Assembly: GCA_017449135.1 (NCBI GenBank)
Contig: JAFSKE010000074.1
Location: forward strand, 1-32,212
Reading direction: 5' to 3'
Source of the DNA: Synergistaceae bacterium
Lineage (GTDB): Bacteria > Synergistota > Synergistia > Synergistales > Aminobacteriaceae
Length of the DNA: 32,212 bases
The notes under the pieces are model-generated. The model was not told where the DNA came from. It did not search any database and saw nothing but the letters and a program-made list of their open reading frames with translations. Position 1 is the first letter of the stretch. Each line of letters opens with the position of its first letter. Shown here one piece after another: positions 1 to 8,153 of the stretch. The position numbers and the translations under genes were made by a program.

Positions 1-1
1 G

Positions 2-1609
2 AAATGCGTAAATTTCCCCTCTGCTCCGTGCGTTGATGATAATATCGGAGTTCCTATGAGAGTTCAAATGAATTGCGGAATGTATTACGATGTCAATATT
101 AAACGTGCTGATGTTGTAGACCCTGAGACAGGCTTCGTAAATCGTGCTAAATTAATGCAGTCGATCGTTAATCAGGTGAATGAACAGGAAGGCCATGAAA
201 TTATGGGATTCGTTCAACACATCAACAGCACCGGAGAAGATATTGACGGCTCGTGTTCAATGTATTTTCTTTCGGGCGAAGCATTTACGGTTGTCGATAT
301 GCCTTTCAACGATCCAGTGTGGGGCGACTATTCCAGCGGTCTTGCAACTCAAATGGGCATTCACGGGGGAATTTCCTCAAACATGAGACAAAATCACATT
401 CTCATGAGAGACGATACAACTTTCGGTGATGCCTACGCAAATGAATCATACGAAATCGGAAATGAAACAATAGAATCAAATCCTGACTCAATCGAAAGCG
501 GAACATTTAGGGAGGGCACGATAAGATTTTCAAATCTTGCATACAGCGTTGATATTGATGTCAGTGCTGACGATACCGTTAAAGATGTAATGGATCGTTT
601 GAGAGTTCAGGCGGGAGATTGGCTCTACGTGAATTATTACGACAATCACATGGGACAGTCAGGAAGAAACGCAGGAGATTTTCCGTTAATTTCGATTTCC
701 TCAAAAGACGGTTCCGCTGTAAATGTTCTCGACATCAAGGGACATATTGCCGAAGATGCTCTCGGAATTTCAACGGGCATTCAAGGACGCTTAAACCCTG
801 ACGGAACAGGCGAGGGAATTATGGCTTTTGAATGGGATATTGAAGGTCAGACTTTCCCCGATGAACTATTAAATATCACGGTTGCAGGCTATACTCACAC
901 ACTTGATTTAACGGCACTGCGAGATGTTACGAACGATGACGAAATAAAAGCTAATGACGTTGTCGAATTTATTAACGCAAGAATGCAGGATTATGACGTT
1001 CAGGCATTAATTAACGATGATAACGAATTAGTCGTTTATTCACCGAGAGGCTACTCAGTTCAAATTGAATTTACGGGCGGTGAAGGCAAGGACATGCTTG
1101 GCACTAACACTTCAAATCGGACATTTTATCGTGGCGGTTACAATCTTGAAGGAAAATCCTACGATGAAAATAATGACGGAACTTCACGAGGCATTGAAAG
1201 CAGCAGTTATTTATACGGCAGCGGGGTTCACACTCAAAACGAAACAATCCGAAGCGGTGCTAATACAATGCGTCAAAACGGATTCGGAGTAATTAACGAC
1301 ATCATGGCCGCAATAGAATCCGGAAACCGTGATGATTTGCTCAACAAAATGCTTCCTAAAATGGACGAGATGATGAATAATATTTTAGCTGTCATGGCCG
1401 AAGACGGAGCTTTACAGGCACGTTACAACTACAACACTGAAAGATTAGTCGGCGAAAACGCAATTATGACGGAAGAATATGATAATCTCGTTAAAATCGA
1501 TCCGGCCGATGCAATTTCGCAGTTAATGATTGCAGATTACATGTATCAGGCAAATTTGGCGGTAATTGCAAGATTAATTCAGCCGAGTTTGTTGGATTTC
1601 TTAGGATGA
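2..1609 (+). CDS. flgL: Flagellar hook-associated protein 3 (FlgL), 5' end cut by window edge
   Basis: Hook-filament junction protein, exported through the flagellar type III apparatus. The frame is open from base 2 with no stop before the first visible ATG (56), and the codons in between read as normal protein (about 18 residues ending NIGVP), so the gene starts outside the window; 535 residues are visible. The last roughly 90 residues form the flagellin-like C-terminal helix region (M-L-P-K-M-D-E-M near the start, then D-Y-M-Y-Q-A-N-L-A, ending Q-P-S-L-L-D-F-L-G), which is the usual FlgL ending. The middle is a long insertion domain, as in larger FlgL proteins. The stop codon (1607-1609) lies at the junction with the IS element that follows, so the usual 3' neighbours (fliW, csrA) are not adjacent. 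Assignment rests on the C-terminus; a related flagellin-family protein is a less likely alternative. Confidence 0.8.
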   Translation, partial: KCVNFPSAPCVDDNIGVPMRVQMNCGMYYDVNIKRADVVDPETGFVNRAKLMQSIVNQVNEQEGHEIMGFVQHINSTGEDIDGSCSMYFLSGEAFTVVDMPFNDPVWGDYSSGLATQMGIHGGISSNMRQNHILMRDDTTFGDAYANESYEIGNETIESNPDSIESGTFREGTIRFSNLAYSVDIDVSADDTVKDVMDRLRVQAGDWLYVNYYDNHMGQSGRNAGDFPLISISSKDGSAVNVLDIKGHIAEDALGISTGIQGRLNPDGTGEGIMAFEWDIEGQTFPDELLNITVAGYTHTLDLTALRDVTNDDEIKANDVVEFINARMQDYDVQALINDDNELVVYSPRGYSVQIEFTGGEGKDMLGTNTSNRTFYRGGYNLEGKSYDENNDGTSRGIESSSYLYGSGVHTQNETIRSGANTMRQNGFGVINDIMAAIESGNRDDLLNKMLPKMDEMMNNILAVMAEDGALQARYNYNTERLVGENAIMTEEYDNLVKIDPADAISQLMIADYMYQANLAVIARLIQPSLLDFLG

Positions 1610-1750
1610 ACTACCGCTACTTATAGAAGTGGCGGCTTCCTAATTCATCGAGGTCAGCGTTGCAACATTTTTGTTTATGTTTCCGTCTTATATCCTCTCC
1701 AAAGGCGTTGATTCCCTGCGTTCCACAGGTATTTTTTGACAACATAATCA
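1607..1750 (-). ncRNA. Candidate omega RNA (TnpB guide RNA) scaffold
   Basis: In characterised IS605 elements the guide RNA overlaps the 3' end of tnpB and finishes at the right end, with the guide taken from flanking DNA. Here the 3' end of tnpB and the right-end hairpin (1614-1635) occupy that position. The guide would be read from about 1590-1606, antisense to the last flgL codons. The 5' limit is a guess; no transcript evidence is available. Confidence 0.3.
1614..1635 (-). repeat. IS right-end hairpin
   Basis: Inverted repeat with arms CCGCTACTT and AAGTGGCGG and loop ATAG. It contains the tnpB stop codon. It shares the CACTT/AAGTGG core with the left-end hairpin at 2934-2949. Confidence 0.75.
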
Positions 1751-2888
1751 TATTTTTAGCTGCGTGAATATCTCTGTCTTCTTTGTAACCGCATTGGCAT
1801 TCAAAAATTCTGTCTGAAAGTGTAATTTCTTTATTTATTCTTCCGCAGTTCGGACAGGTTTTTGTTGTCGCAACTTTTTTCGGCAGAACTACAACTCTTT
1901 CATTTTTCATTAATTTTGCTTTCACAATTCCTAATATCGAATGTTGAACTGTTTTTCCGAATAATCCTTTATGCCAGGCTTTTATATTTTCGTTCTGCAT
2001 ATATATTTTTTTATGTTCGAGTAGTTTGTGAACGATTTTATTAGCTTTATCTTTTTTTCTGTTGTCAAGTTTTTGATATTCTCTCCTCAATAATTTTCGC
2101 AGTTTGTATCTGTTGCTGGAACCCTTTTTTCGTTTCATTATACGGCGTTGAATTTTTTTAAGGCGTTTCGTTTCTCCAACAAATATTTTATATTTTTTGC
2201 CTTCCGAAGTTGTTATTGAGGTTTTTATTCCCATATCGATTCCAATTTCCGGTTTATATTTTTTATTTTCACCTCCCTTGTTTTGAAATGTCGTAACGGC
2301 AACGTAATAACCATCAGGGAGATTCAATAATTTTGCGTTTGCAAATTCAAGTCCGGGTATGTCAAAAAACTGCTCTGCTCCATCAATTTTTATAGGGCGT
2401 TTTATTCCCTGAATTTTCATGTGCTTTTTATCACAAAATTTATAAGTTATTCCGTATTGCTGAAGATTTATTGATTCATAATTTGACTTGTATTTTAGAC
2501 TTCCAATTTTTCGACTGTGTTTTTTCATTGCTGAAAGAGATTTCATGTTGTGTTTTACGCCTTGAATTACTGACTGTTTCATTTGTGAACTCAAATTTTT
2601 AAGCTCACGGATTACAGGCTGTTTGGTTTTGTCTAATCCGTGAACCGTTGCTATTTTGTAATCATATTTATTAATTTCGTTAGCATTTGAGAACGTTAGC
2701 ACATCGTTATACAGCCATTTGGCTTCAACAAAAATCATTTTCAGTTGTGTTTTTTCAATTTCATTGAGGTGCGAAAAATCTATTTTTACCCGAAAGACTC
2801 TACAAATTTGACTCTGCCTTCGTAAACGAGTCTCTTTACCTTTTTCACGAATCTTATTATTTTTTGCAAGCCTTTCTTCTTCCGTCAT
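1617..2888 (-). CDS. tnpB: TnpB, IS605 OrfB-family RNA-guided endonuclease
   Basis: 423 residues, close to the usual TnpB length of about 370-430. The RuvC-like triad is intact: D218 in G-I-D-M-G, E300 in Q-N-E-N-I, and D373 in D-R-D-I-H-A-A-K-N. A zinc-ribbon lies between the last two (C345-P-N-C348 and C364-Q-C366). TnpB proteins are known to be guided nucleases that use an omega RNA made from the element's right end; they help retain the element rather than catalyse transposition. The stop codon lies inside the right-end hairpin. A TATAAT box at 2907-2912 (minus strand) could serve a promoter, but no good -35 is seen. AAAGGA lies only one base from the ATG, so the true start may be a little downstream; the conserved region begins near residue 30. 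It appears undamaged. Confidence 0.9.
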   Translation of the reverse strand: MTEEERLAKNNKIREKGKETRLRRQSQICRVFRVKIDFSHLNEIEKTQLKMIFVEAKWLYNDVLTFSNANEINKYDYKIATVHGLDKTKQPVIRELKNLSSQMKQSVIQGVKHNMKSLSAMKKHSRKIGSLKYKSNYESINLQQYGITYKFCDKKHMKIQGIKRPIKIDGAEQFFDIPGLEFANAKLLNLPDGYYVAVTTFQNKGGENKKYKPEIGIDMGIKTSITTSEGKKYKIFVGETKRLKKIQRRIMKRKKGSSNRYKLRKLLRREYQKLDNRKKDKANKIVHKLLEHKKIYMQNENIKAWHKGLFGKTVQHSILGIVKAKLMKNERVVVLPKKVATTKTCPNCGRINKEITLSDRIFECQCGYKEDRDIHAAKNMIMLSKNTCGTQGINAFGEDIRRKHKQKCCNADLDELGSRHFYK

Positions 2889-2933
2889 TTCCTTTCACCG
2901 TGTGTTATTATACATGAAAACGCAATTCATCTC

Positions 2934-2949
2934 CCACTTGCAGAAGTGG
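2934..2949 (-). repeat. IS left-end hairpin
   Basis: Perfect 6-bp inverted repeat CCACTT / AAGTGG with loop GCAG, about 45 bases upstream of the tnpB start. It resembles the right-end hairpin, and both are flanked by a similar AGATGAATT / CGATGAATT sequence. Confidence 0.65.
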
Positions 2950-2981
2950 AAGTCTTTTTGCGAATAATGATTAAGAAAATA

Positions 2982-3012
2982 CCCCCTCTGTCATAATCAT
3001 ACACGGAGGGGG
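2982..3012 (-). terminator. Rho-independent terminator of nrdJ
   Basis: Perfect 7-bp stem CCCCCTC / GAGGGGG, then TATTTTCTT on the minus strand. It begins 8 bases beyond the nrdJ stop codon and lies outside the IS left end, so it should shield tnpB from read-through. Confidence 0.8.
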
Positions 3013-3020
3013 CAAAATTT

Positions 3021-5516
3021 TTATTTACAAGGACTATAACCGCAGGAGAAACAATATTCACACCCAGAAATCATTTCCAAAGGTGCGCCGCATTCAGGAC
3101 AAATTAAATTCTTATCGTTTCGTCTGGCAGTCATAACCTGTCTGTCGATTAACTTATCAAGCAATAAAGCTATTGCATCAGGAATAGATCTTGCGACATG
3201 ATCATCATCTGAATTTAACATCCAATATTCTTTCCCTGATAATCCCCTTAAAGTATCAATAAAATCTTCAAGGCTGCAACCGGAACGCAATCCGATAGAA
3301 ATTACTCTTGATAATGCTTCAGTCATTGCTTTTAATTCAGAACCGCTCTTTCCGACGTTGATAAAAATCTCAAAGGGTTCTTTGCCGTCAAGATTCAAAG
3401 TTACGTAAATGCTTCCCCATGGGGTAGTGTCCTTAATCGTTTTTCCAAACACTACCAAGCCTGGACGTGCTTTGACTCTCGGAGATTTATTTTCGGTTTC
3501 GGGTTTCTTTTCTTCCTTTTTAACTTCGATTGGCTGGAATGATCTTGAACCGTCTCTGTAAATAGTAATTCCTTTGCAGCCAATGTTGTAACAATCTTGA
3601 TAAACCTGTCTGACATCTTCGATTGTTGCTGAGTTAGGCAAATTAACGGTCTTGCTAATCCCGCTGTCAACAATCTGCGCAAAAATTCCCGTAACTTTTA
3701 CATGCTGCTGTGTCGAAATATCATAAGCCGTAACATATGCAGGGTTTGACAAATTTCCGCCCGAAGCTCTGTATTCTGATTTTTGTTCGGGAGTTAATAA
3801 TCTGTGCCAGTATTCACGATTTTCAAATCCTGAACCGTCAGTTTTCATTATTCGCCTGTTCCAAGACCATGCAAAATTAGGTTCGATTCCGGAGCTTGTA
3901 TCCATTAACATTGAGATTGACCCCGTAGGAGCGATTGATAATCTTCGGCTGTTACGCATATTCCCCTTAAATAAATTTTCGAGAATATATTTAGCATCGT
4001 CAAATTCAAATTTCGCTAAAGTATTTATCAATGTTACGGGGATATTGCCTTCATTACGCATTCTGCCGAGCATTGACATAAATTCTTCGTTAGATTCGGG
4101 GATTCTTTCGTCAACAAATAATTCCCTGACAAGATTATGTTCTTTGAACGGAGATTTTTTAGCGTCATCGACAATTTTTATAGTTGCAGTTAAAGCCGAT
4201 GTTGCTAAAATTCCGCCTAATTTTTCACAAAATGCGTTAAACTCGTCAGAACCGTAAATGATATTCTGCTTAATCGAAGCGTCCGCAAGTCCCATAATTC
4301 CAAGTCCGACGGGGCGAATTGCTTTTGTGCGTTCTCCGATTTTCTCCAAAGGATATGAGCAGGCATCAATCACTAAATCAAGATAATATATAGACCTGAA
4401 AACTTGAGATTGAAATTTATTCCAGTCAAATTTTCCGTCATCGACAAAAGATTCAATATTGACAGAACCTAAATTGCAGCTTGTGAAATTCGGCAAAGGC
4501 TGTTCACCGCACGGATTTGTTGATTCAATATCCCATTCAGCCCCGCCAAGTTTCAAAATATTATCCTGTCTCGCCCTGTCAATGAAAAATACCCCGGGAT
4601 CTCCACGTTTCCAGGCAGACTCGCAGATGTGATTCATTAAGTCCTTAGCTTTTATGGTTTTTACGACGCTGTTATCAACTCTTGAATGTAAATCGAAATC
4701 TTCGTCATGTTCCGAAGCTCTCATTAATTTGTCCGAAATTGCTACGGAGATGTTGAAATATGACAATTTCCCGTCTTCAGTTTTGCTGTCGATAAATTCG
4801 TAAATGTCAGGGTGATCGTCAAACAACATTCCCATTAAAGCAGCCCGTCTCTTTCCGCCTTGAACGACAACAGCCCCCATAGTGTTCCATGTTTCCATGA
4901 AAGATACGGGACCTGAAGCCTTGCCGCCTGTACCGCCTGCGATTTCAGAACTCTGTTCACGGAGATGTCCGAAATTTCCGCCTACCCCTCCCCCGAATTT
5001 GCTTATTATGCTTGCATTCTTGACACTGTCGAAAATTCCTTCGATACTATCAGGAACAGTTATAACGAAACATGCAAATAACTGTTGATTTTTAGTTTTA
5101 GAGTCACGAAGTTTTTTATAATCTTCAAGCGTCATTAATGATATGTCTTTATAAATTATTTCGGCAAGTTCGGGAATTATCGTAAGTCCCGCAGCTGCAC
5201 TAAATAAGCACGGAGAATTAAATAAAAATCTTCGGCCTAAAATATCATTTCTGATATTAAGCTCCAAAGTCTTAATCCATTCCAAAGAATCCGAATAAAG
5301 AGTCTCAAAACTTGCTATTGTCCTTGCGACTCTCTGCGTGAATTCCTCAAAATTATTTTCTTTTCGTGTAGTTTTTATTTCGCCGTCATATCTCTGAACG
5401 AAATATCTTTGATCGAGAAGCCATAGAGCATTTTCCGATAAATTCGAGGAATTTATGTTGTGTGCATCAGCAGTTAAATCGAAAAAATTTTTTATGTTTA
5501 TCTCTGTTATATTCAT
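3021..5516 (-). CDS. nrdJ: Adenosylcobalamin-dependent (class II) ribonucleoside-diphosphate reductase
   Basis: Makes deoxyribonucleotides from ribonucleotides with coenzyme B12, working with or without oxygen. 831 residues, in the range of the NrdJ_Z type. Redox cysteines C149 (F-A-C-F-V) and C347 (S-C-N-L-G-S-V-N) and the radical cysteine C336 in N-P-C-G-E are all present. The G-G-G-V-G-G and Q-G-G-K-R-R-A motifs around residues 175-225 are typical of the family. The C-terminus carries a zinc-ribbon-like cysteine set (C-P-E-C-G, then C-E-Y-C and C-G-Y-S-P-C), likely including the cysteines that reduce the active-site disulfide. No ATP-cone is evident at the N-terminus. ATG start with AAGGAA upstream. 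It stands alone, with its own terminator downstream and a palindromic repeat upstream. No B12 riboswitch is visible in the leader. Confidence 0.95.
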   Translation of the reverse strand: MNITEINIKNFFDLTADAHNINSSNLSENALWLLDQRYFVQRYDGEIKTTRKENNFEEFTQRVARTIASFETLYSDSLEWIKTLELNIRNDILGRRFLFNSPCLFSAAAGLTIIPELAEIIYKDISLMTLEDYKKLRDSKTKNQQLFACFVITVPDSIEGIFDSVKNASIISKFGGGVGGNFGHLREQSSEIAGGTGGKASGPVSFMETWNTMGAVVVQGGKRRAALMGMLFDDHPDIYEFIDSKTEDGKLSYFNISVAISDKLMRASEHDEDFDLHSRVDNSVVKTIKAKDLMNHICESAWKRGDPGVFFIDRARQDNILKLGGAEWDIESTNPCGEQPLPNFTSCNLGSVNIESFVDDGKFDWNKFQSQVFRSIYYLDLVIDACSYPLEKIGERTKAIRPVGLGIMGLADASIKQNIIYGSDEFNAFCEKLGGILATSALTATIKIVDDAKKSPFKEHNLVRELFVDERIPESNEEFMSMLGRMRNEGNIPVTLINTLAKFEFDDAKYILENLFKGNMRNSRRLSIAPTGSISMLMDTSSGIEPNFAWSWNRRIMKTDGSGFENREYWHRLLTPEQKSEYRASGGNLSNPAYVTAYDISTQQHVKVTGIFAQIVDSGISKTVNLPNSATIEDVRQVYQDCYNIGCKGITIYRDGSRSFQPIEVKKEEKKPETENKSPRVKARPGLVVFGKTIKDTTPWGSIYVTLNLDGKEPFEIFINVGKSGSELKAMTEALSRVISIGLRSGCSLEDFIDTLRGLSGKEYWMLNSDDDHVARSIPDAIALLLDKLIDRQVMTARRNDKNLICPECGAPLEMISGCEYCFSCGYSPCK

Positions 5517-5589
5517 GTCTTAGTTTCCTTAAGGGAAAAAAAATCTCCAAACCCCCCTTAGGAAGTCTGGAGGTACATACCGTTAAAAA

Positions 5590-5686
5590 GACCCCTCCAC
5601 CGCTGAAGCGGTTCCCCTCCCCTCAACGAGGAGAGGCAGAGTCTCCCCTTTTTAAGGGGAGATGTCAACTTTAGCTGACAGAGAGG
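5590..5686. repeat. Intergenic palindromic repeat, copy 1
   Basis: Run of small hairpins: ACCGCT-GA-AGCGGT (5599-5612), a CCTC/GAGG stem near 5620-5635, a perfect 9-bp stem TCTCCCCTT / AAGGGGAGA with loop TTT (5642-5662), and TGTCA/TGACA (5663-5680). A shorter relative occurs at 19376-19440. It ends directly at the stop codon of the secreted-protein gene on the minus strand. The T-run expected of an intrinsic terminator is missing after the strongest stem. It fills most of the gap between that gene and nrdJ. Confidence 0.7.
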
Positions 5687-7375
5687 TTATTCTTTTTCTT
5701 CTTTATCTTCTTTGTCTTCAACTTTTTTGCCGAAATCCATGAATTTTTTTGTTGCACTCACGAGTTTAGCAAAAAATCCATTTTCCGGTTTTACGTCAAC
5801 GATGTTAAATTCCATATGTCCGACTTCAAATGAATCTCCGATTACAGCCATTGAAGGCACTGACAATTCAGCTCCTAAAACATTTTTAGCCGCATCAAAA
5901 ATTTCTCCGAAACCCATTATTTTTGCGAGAGGTTCAACCATTGGCATAACTCCATTTTCAGGATCAAAAATCCATGACTGAATCTGTGCAAAATCAACCC
6001 AGCATAACGAAATCGCTTCTCTGTTCAAGAGTGATTCAAAAGCAGGTTTGAGTTCTGGTTTGCTTGAAATATTCGCAAGTTCTGCAAAATACATTCCAAG
6101 TGAATCGCCCTTATTTTCAACTAAGAACGGCACAGGACTCAATGACGAATCAATCTGCAAAACTCCCTCTTGGACTTTGTGGAAATGCTGAGATTTTGAG
6201 AGTGTTCCGAAAATACTTTCAGGGTTCGTTATCGTCTTTGAATAAACCGCAGGAATCTTGAAACTTTCAAATGTTACATTGTCTGCAACGGCAAGACTGA
6301 AAGCTCCCGAAAATGCGTTTATAAAAGCCTCTTCCGAAATCCCGAAACGTTTTTGCAAATTCTTAGTAAAAACTCCCCACGAACCTTTTAACTCTTCTAC
6401 ATTTTTCAATGACGAAATGTTCAAGATTCCTGACATTGCGAATAAAGGTGATTTAATGCCCATAGGATTCATGTAACCGCCTTTAACCGGAGCTACTTTG
6501 CCTAATGTCGGGAAAACTTTTTCGATATATGATTTCTTTAACGCCGTCAGAATATTTGCCGCAAACGAAATCGTGAATTTATCGGGGATTCTCGTAAATC
6601 CAAGTTCAACATTCAAAGGTTTGTCAAAATATTCTTTGATGTCGGAAACTTTTACGTCTTTTTTGTCGTCGTCATCATCTGCAAGAGCCTCAAGAACTTC
6701 TGATGTCTTGGGATCAAAATGGAAAAATGCAAAATCTTTGTCGGCAAATTTTCTCTCGTGATTTCCAAACAATCTTAAATCCGAATGTTCAAGTGCATTG
6801 ATTGAAGATTTTATGCTGTCTTCATTAAGACCCGCAACAATCATTCCGTCAACTGCTTTAATGAATAATTCGTTGTCGATTTTGAGAATATTATCATTAG
6901 CTTTTTCAACTTTAATCATTGTTTCGGCGAATGATGCAAGGGGACTGTCATTGCCTAAAAATAATTTCGCAAGGTCAACTGAATTTGCTGAACCGTCCGC
7001 AATTTTTTTCACGATTGGATCGGATTCCGGTTTTGCCGTGAAAGCCATTTGAAAGAACGGAGCAGGCGAATTTCCCGTGAGTCCGGCAAGAATTGCGATT
7101 GATTTAAGCGGCGTATTCTCTGCGAAGGCACTAATCATTTCGATTGCACCTAAAATTTCGTTTGAGTCTTCAGATGCAAGAATCAAAGGCATAAACGTAT
7201 CAATATTTTCACGTGAGAAAATCCACTTCAAAAACGTTTGAGCGTCATCGAGTTTCAAAACCATATAAACCGATTCTTCAGGGCAGTTTGTCAAAGCATC
7301 TTCAACAGTTGCCGAAAACGCAGTACCCGAAAGAATTAAAATTCCTGCAAGCAAAAGTGCGAGAAATTTTTTCAT
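5687..7375 (-). CDS. Exported protein of unknown function (562 aa)
   Basis: Not recognised. The start was chosen at 7375 (M-K-K-F-L-A-L-L-L-A) because a clean Sec signal peptide follows (cleavage near T-A-F-S-A) and AAGGAG lies 11 bases upstream; an earlier in-frame start at 7426 would overlap tpiA. There is no lipobox, so a periplasmic or surface location is likely. The mature part is mostly alpha/beta mixed with few cysteines, an acidic D-D-D-D-D-K-K stretch near residue 240, and a strongly charged K/E/D C-terminus. It is the last gene of the whiA-pgk-tpiA operon, 22 bases after tpiA. The general look (long, exported, low-complexity-free) recalls DUF3352-like proteins, but this is a weak impression only. 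Confidence 0.75.
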   Translation of the reverse strand: MKKFLALLLAGILILSGTAFSATVEDALTNCPEESVYMVLKLDDAQTFLKWIFSRENIDTFMPLILASEDSNEILGAIEMISAFAENTPLKSIAILAGLTGNSPAPFFQMAFTAKPESDPIVKKIADGSANSVDLAKLFLGNDSPLASFAETMIKVEKANDNILKIDNELFIKAVDGMIVAGLNEDSIKSSINALEHSDLRLFGNHERKFADKDFAFFHFDPKTSEVLEALADDDDDKKDVKVSDIKEYFDKPLNVELGFTRIPDKFTISFAANILTALKKSYIEKVFPTLGKVAPVKGGYMNPMGIKSPLFAMSGILNISSLKNVEELKGSWGVFTKNLQKRFGISEEAFINAFSGAFSLAVADNVTFESFKIPAVYSKTITNPESIFGTLSKSQHFHKVQEGVLQIDSSLSPVPFLVENKGDSLGMYFAELANISSKPELKPAFESLLNREAISLCWVDFAQIQSWIFDPENGVMPMVEPLAKIMGFGEIFDAAKNVLGAELSVPSMAVIGDSFEVGHMEFNIVDVKPENGFFAKLVSATKKFMDFGKKVEDKEDKEEKE

Positions 7376-7397
7376 TGTAACAACAACTCCTTTTAAT

Positions 7398-8138
7398 TTA
7401 ATTTTTATATGCCGTGTAAATCTCAAGGAATGATGCAGGTTTTAACGAAGCTCCTCCTACCAGTGCACCGTCAATATCTTTCATGCTCAATAATTCTTTT
7501 GCGTTTGAGCCTTTAACACTTCCGCCGTATAAAATTACAACGTTGGGATTGGCGATTAATTTTCTTGACCATTCACAGACTTCCTGAGCCTGTTCGCTTG
7601 TTGCTGATTTTCCTGTTCCGATTGCCCATACGGGTTCGTAAGCGTAAATGATTTTTGAAATTTCATCGGCCGTTAAATCCTTAATTGCACTCTTTAACTG
7701 ACGTTCCATAACTGTAAAAGTATTTCCGGATTCTCGTTCTTCGAGTTTTTCGCCGTAACATAAAACAGGAATCATGCCTGCATCAAGAACAGCTTTAACT
7801 TTTTTAGCGATCATTTCGTCAGATTCTCCGAATATGTGTCTGCGTTCGCTGTGTCCGAGAATTACATATTTGACTCCGATTTCCTTTAACATCGGGATTG
7901 AAACTTCACCTGTGAAAGCACCTTTTTCCTCAAAATAAACGTTCTGAGCCCCGAAAACGACATTGCATTTTTTTGCACCTTCAGCCAATGCCCAAAGCGA
8001 TGTGAACGGTGAAAAAACTCCGACTTCTAAATCGTCAGCGGGTTTGTAGACTCCTGAGAACTCATCGAAAAACTTTTTTGTCTCAGCAGCCGTCATGTTC
8101 ATTTTCCAGTTGCCGTATAAATAAATTTTTTTGCTCAT
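7398..8138 (-). CDS. tpiA: Triosephosphate isomerase
   Basis: Interconverts dihydroxyacetone phosphate and glyceraldehyde-3-phosphate in glycolysis. 246 residues, normal length. Catalytic residues are visible: N10 and K12 in G-N-W-K-M-N, H96 in G-H-S-E-R-R, and E168 in Y-E-P-V-W-A-I-G-T-G. The phosphate-binding Y-G-G-S-V and G-A-L-V-G-G-A-S loops are intact near the C-terminus. ATG start with AAGGAG 11 bases upstream. It follows pgk after 15 bases, so the two are co-transcribed. Confidence 0.98.
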   Translation of the reverse strand: MSKKIYLYGNWKMNMTAAETKKFFDEFSGVYKPADDLEVGVFSPFTSLWALAEGAKKCNVVFGAQNVYFEEKGAFTGEVSIPMLKEIGVKYVILGHSERRHIFGESDEMIAKKVKAVLDAGMIPVLCYGEKLEERESGNTFTVMERQLKSAIKDLTADEISKIIYAYEPVWAIGTGKSATSEQAQEVCEWSRKLIANPNVVILYGGSVKGSNAKELLSMKDIDGALVGGASLKPASFLEIYTAYKN

Positions 8139-8153
8139 GATTTATTAATCTCC

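Larger units (their letters stand above)
1607..2965 (-). mobile_element. IS200/IS605-type element with tnpB only (IS1341-like)
   Basis: A single tnpB gene is flanked by two related hairpins, as expected for IS200/IS605 ends. The right-end hairpin (1614-1635) has 9-bp arms CCGCTACTT / AAGTGGCGG around ATAG, with one G-T pair. The left-end hairpin (2934-2949) has arms CCACTT / AAGTGG around GCAG. The sequence beyond the right-end hairpin (TAGTTCA on the minus strand) resembles common ends of this family. No tnpA is present, so movement would need a TnpA in trans. Outer limits are estimates: the right end is close to 1607-1610, and the left end lies between 2949 and about 2975. Confidence 0.75.

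Noticed and set aside
5517-5589. B12 riboswitch in the nrdJ leader
   Set aside because: The region holds hairpins belonging to or next to the palindromic repeat, but no conserved B12-box sequence.
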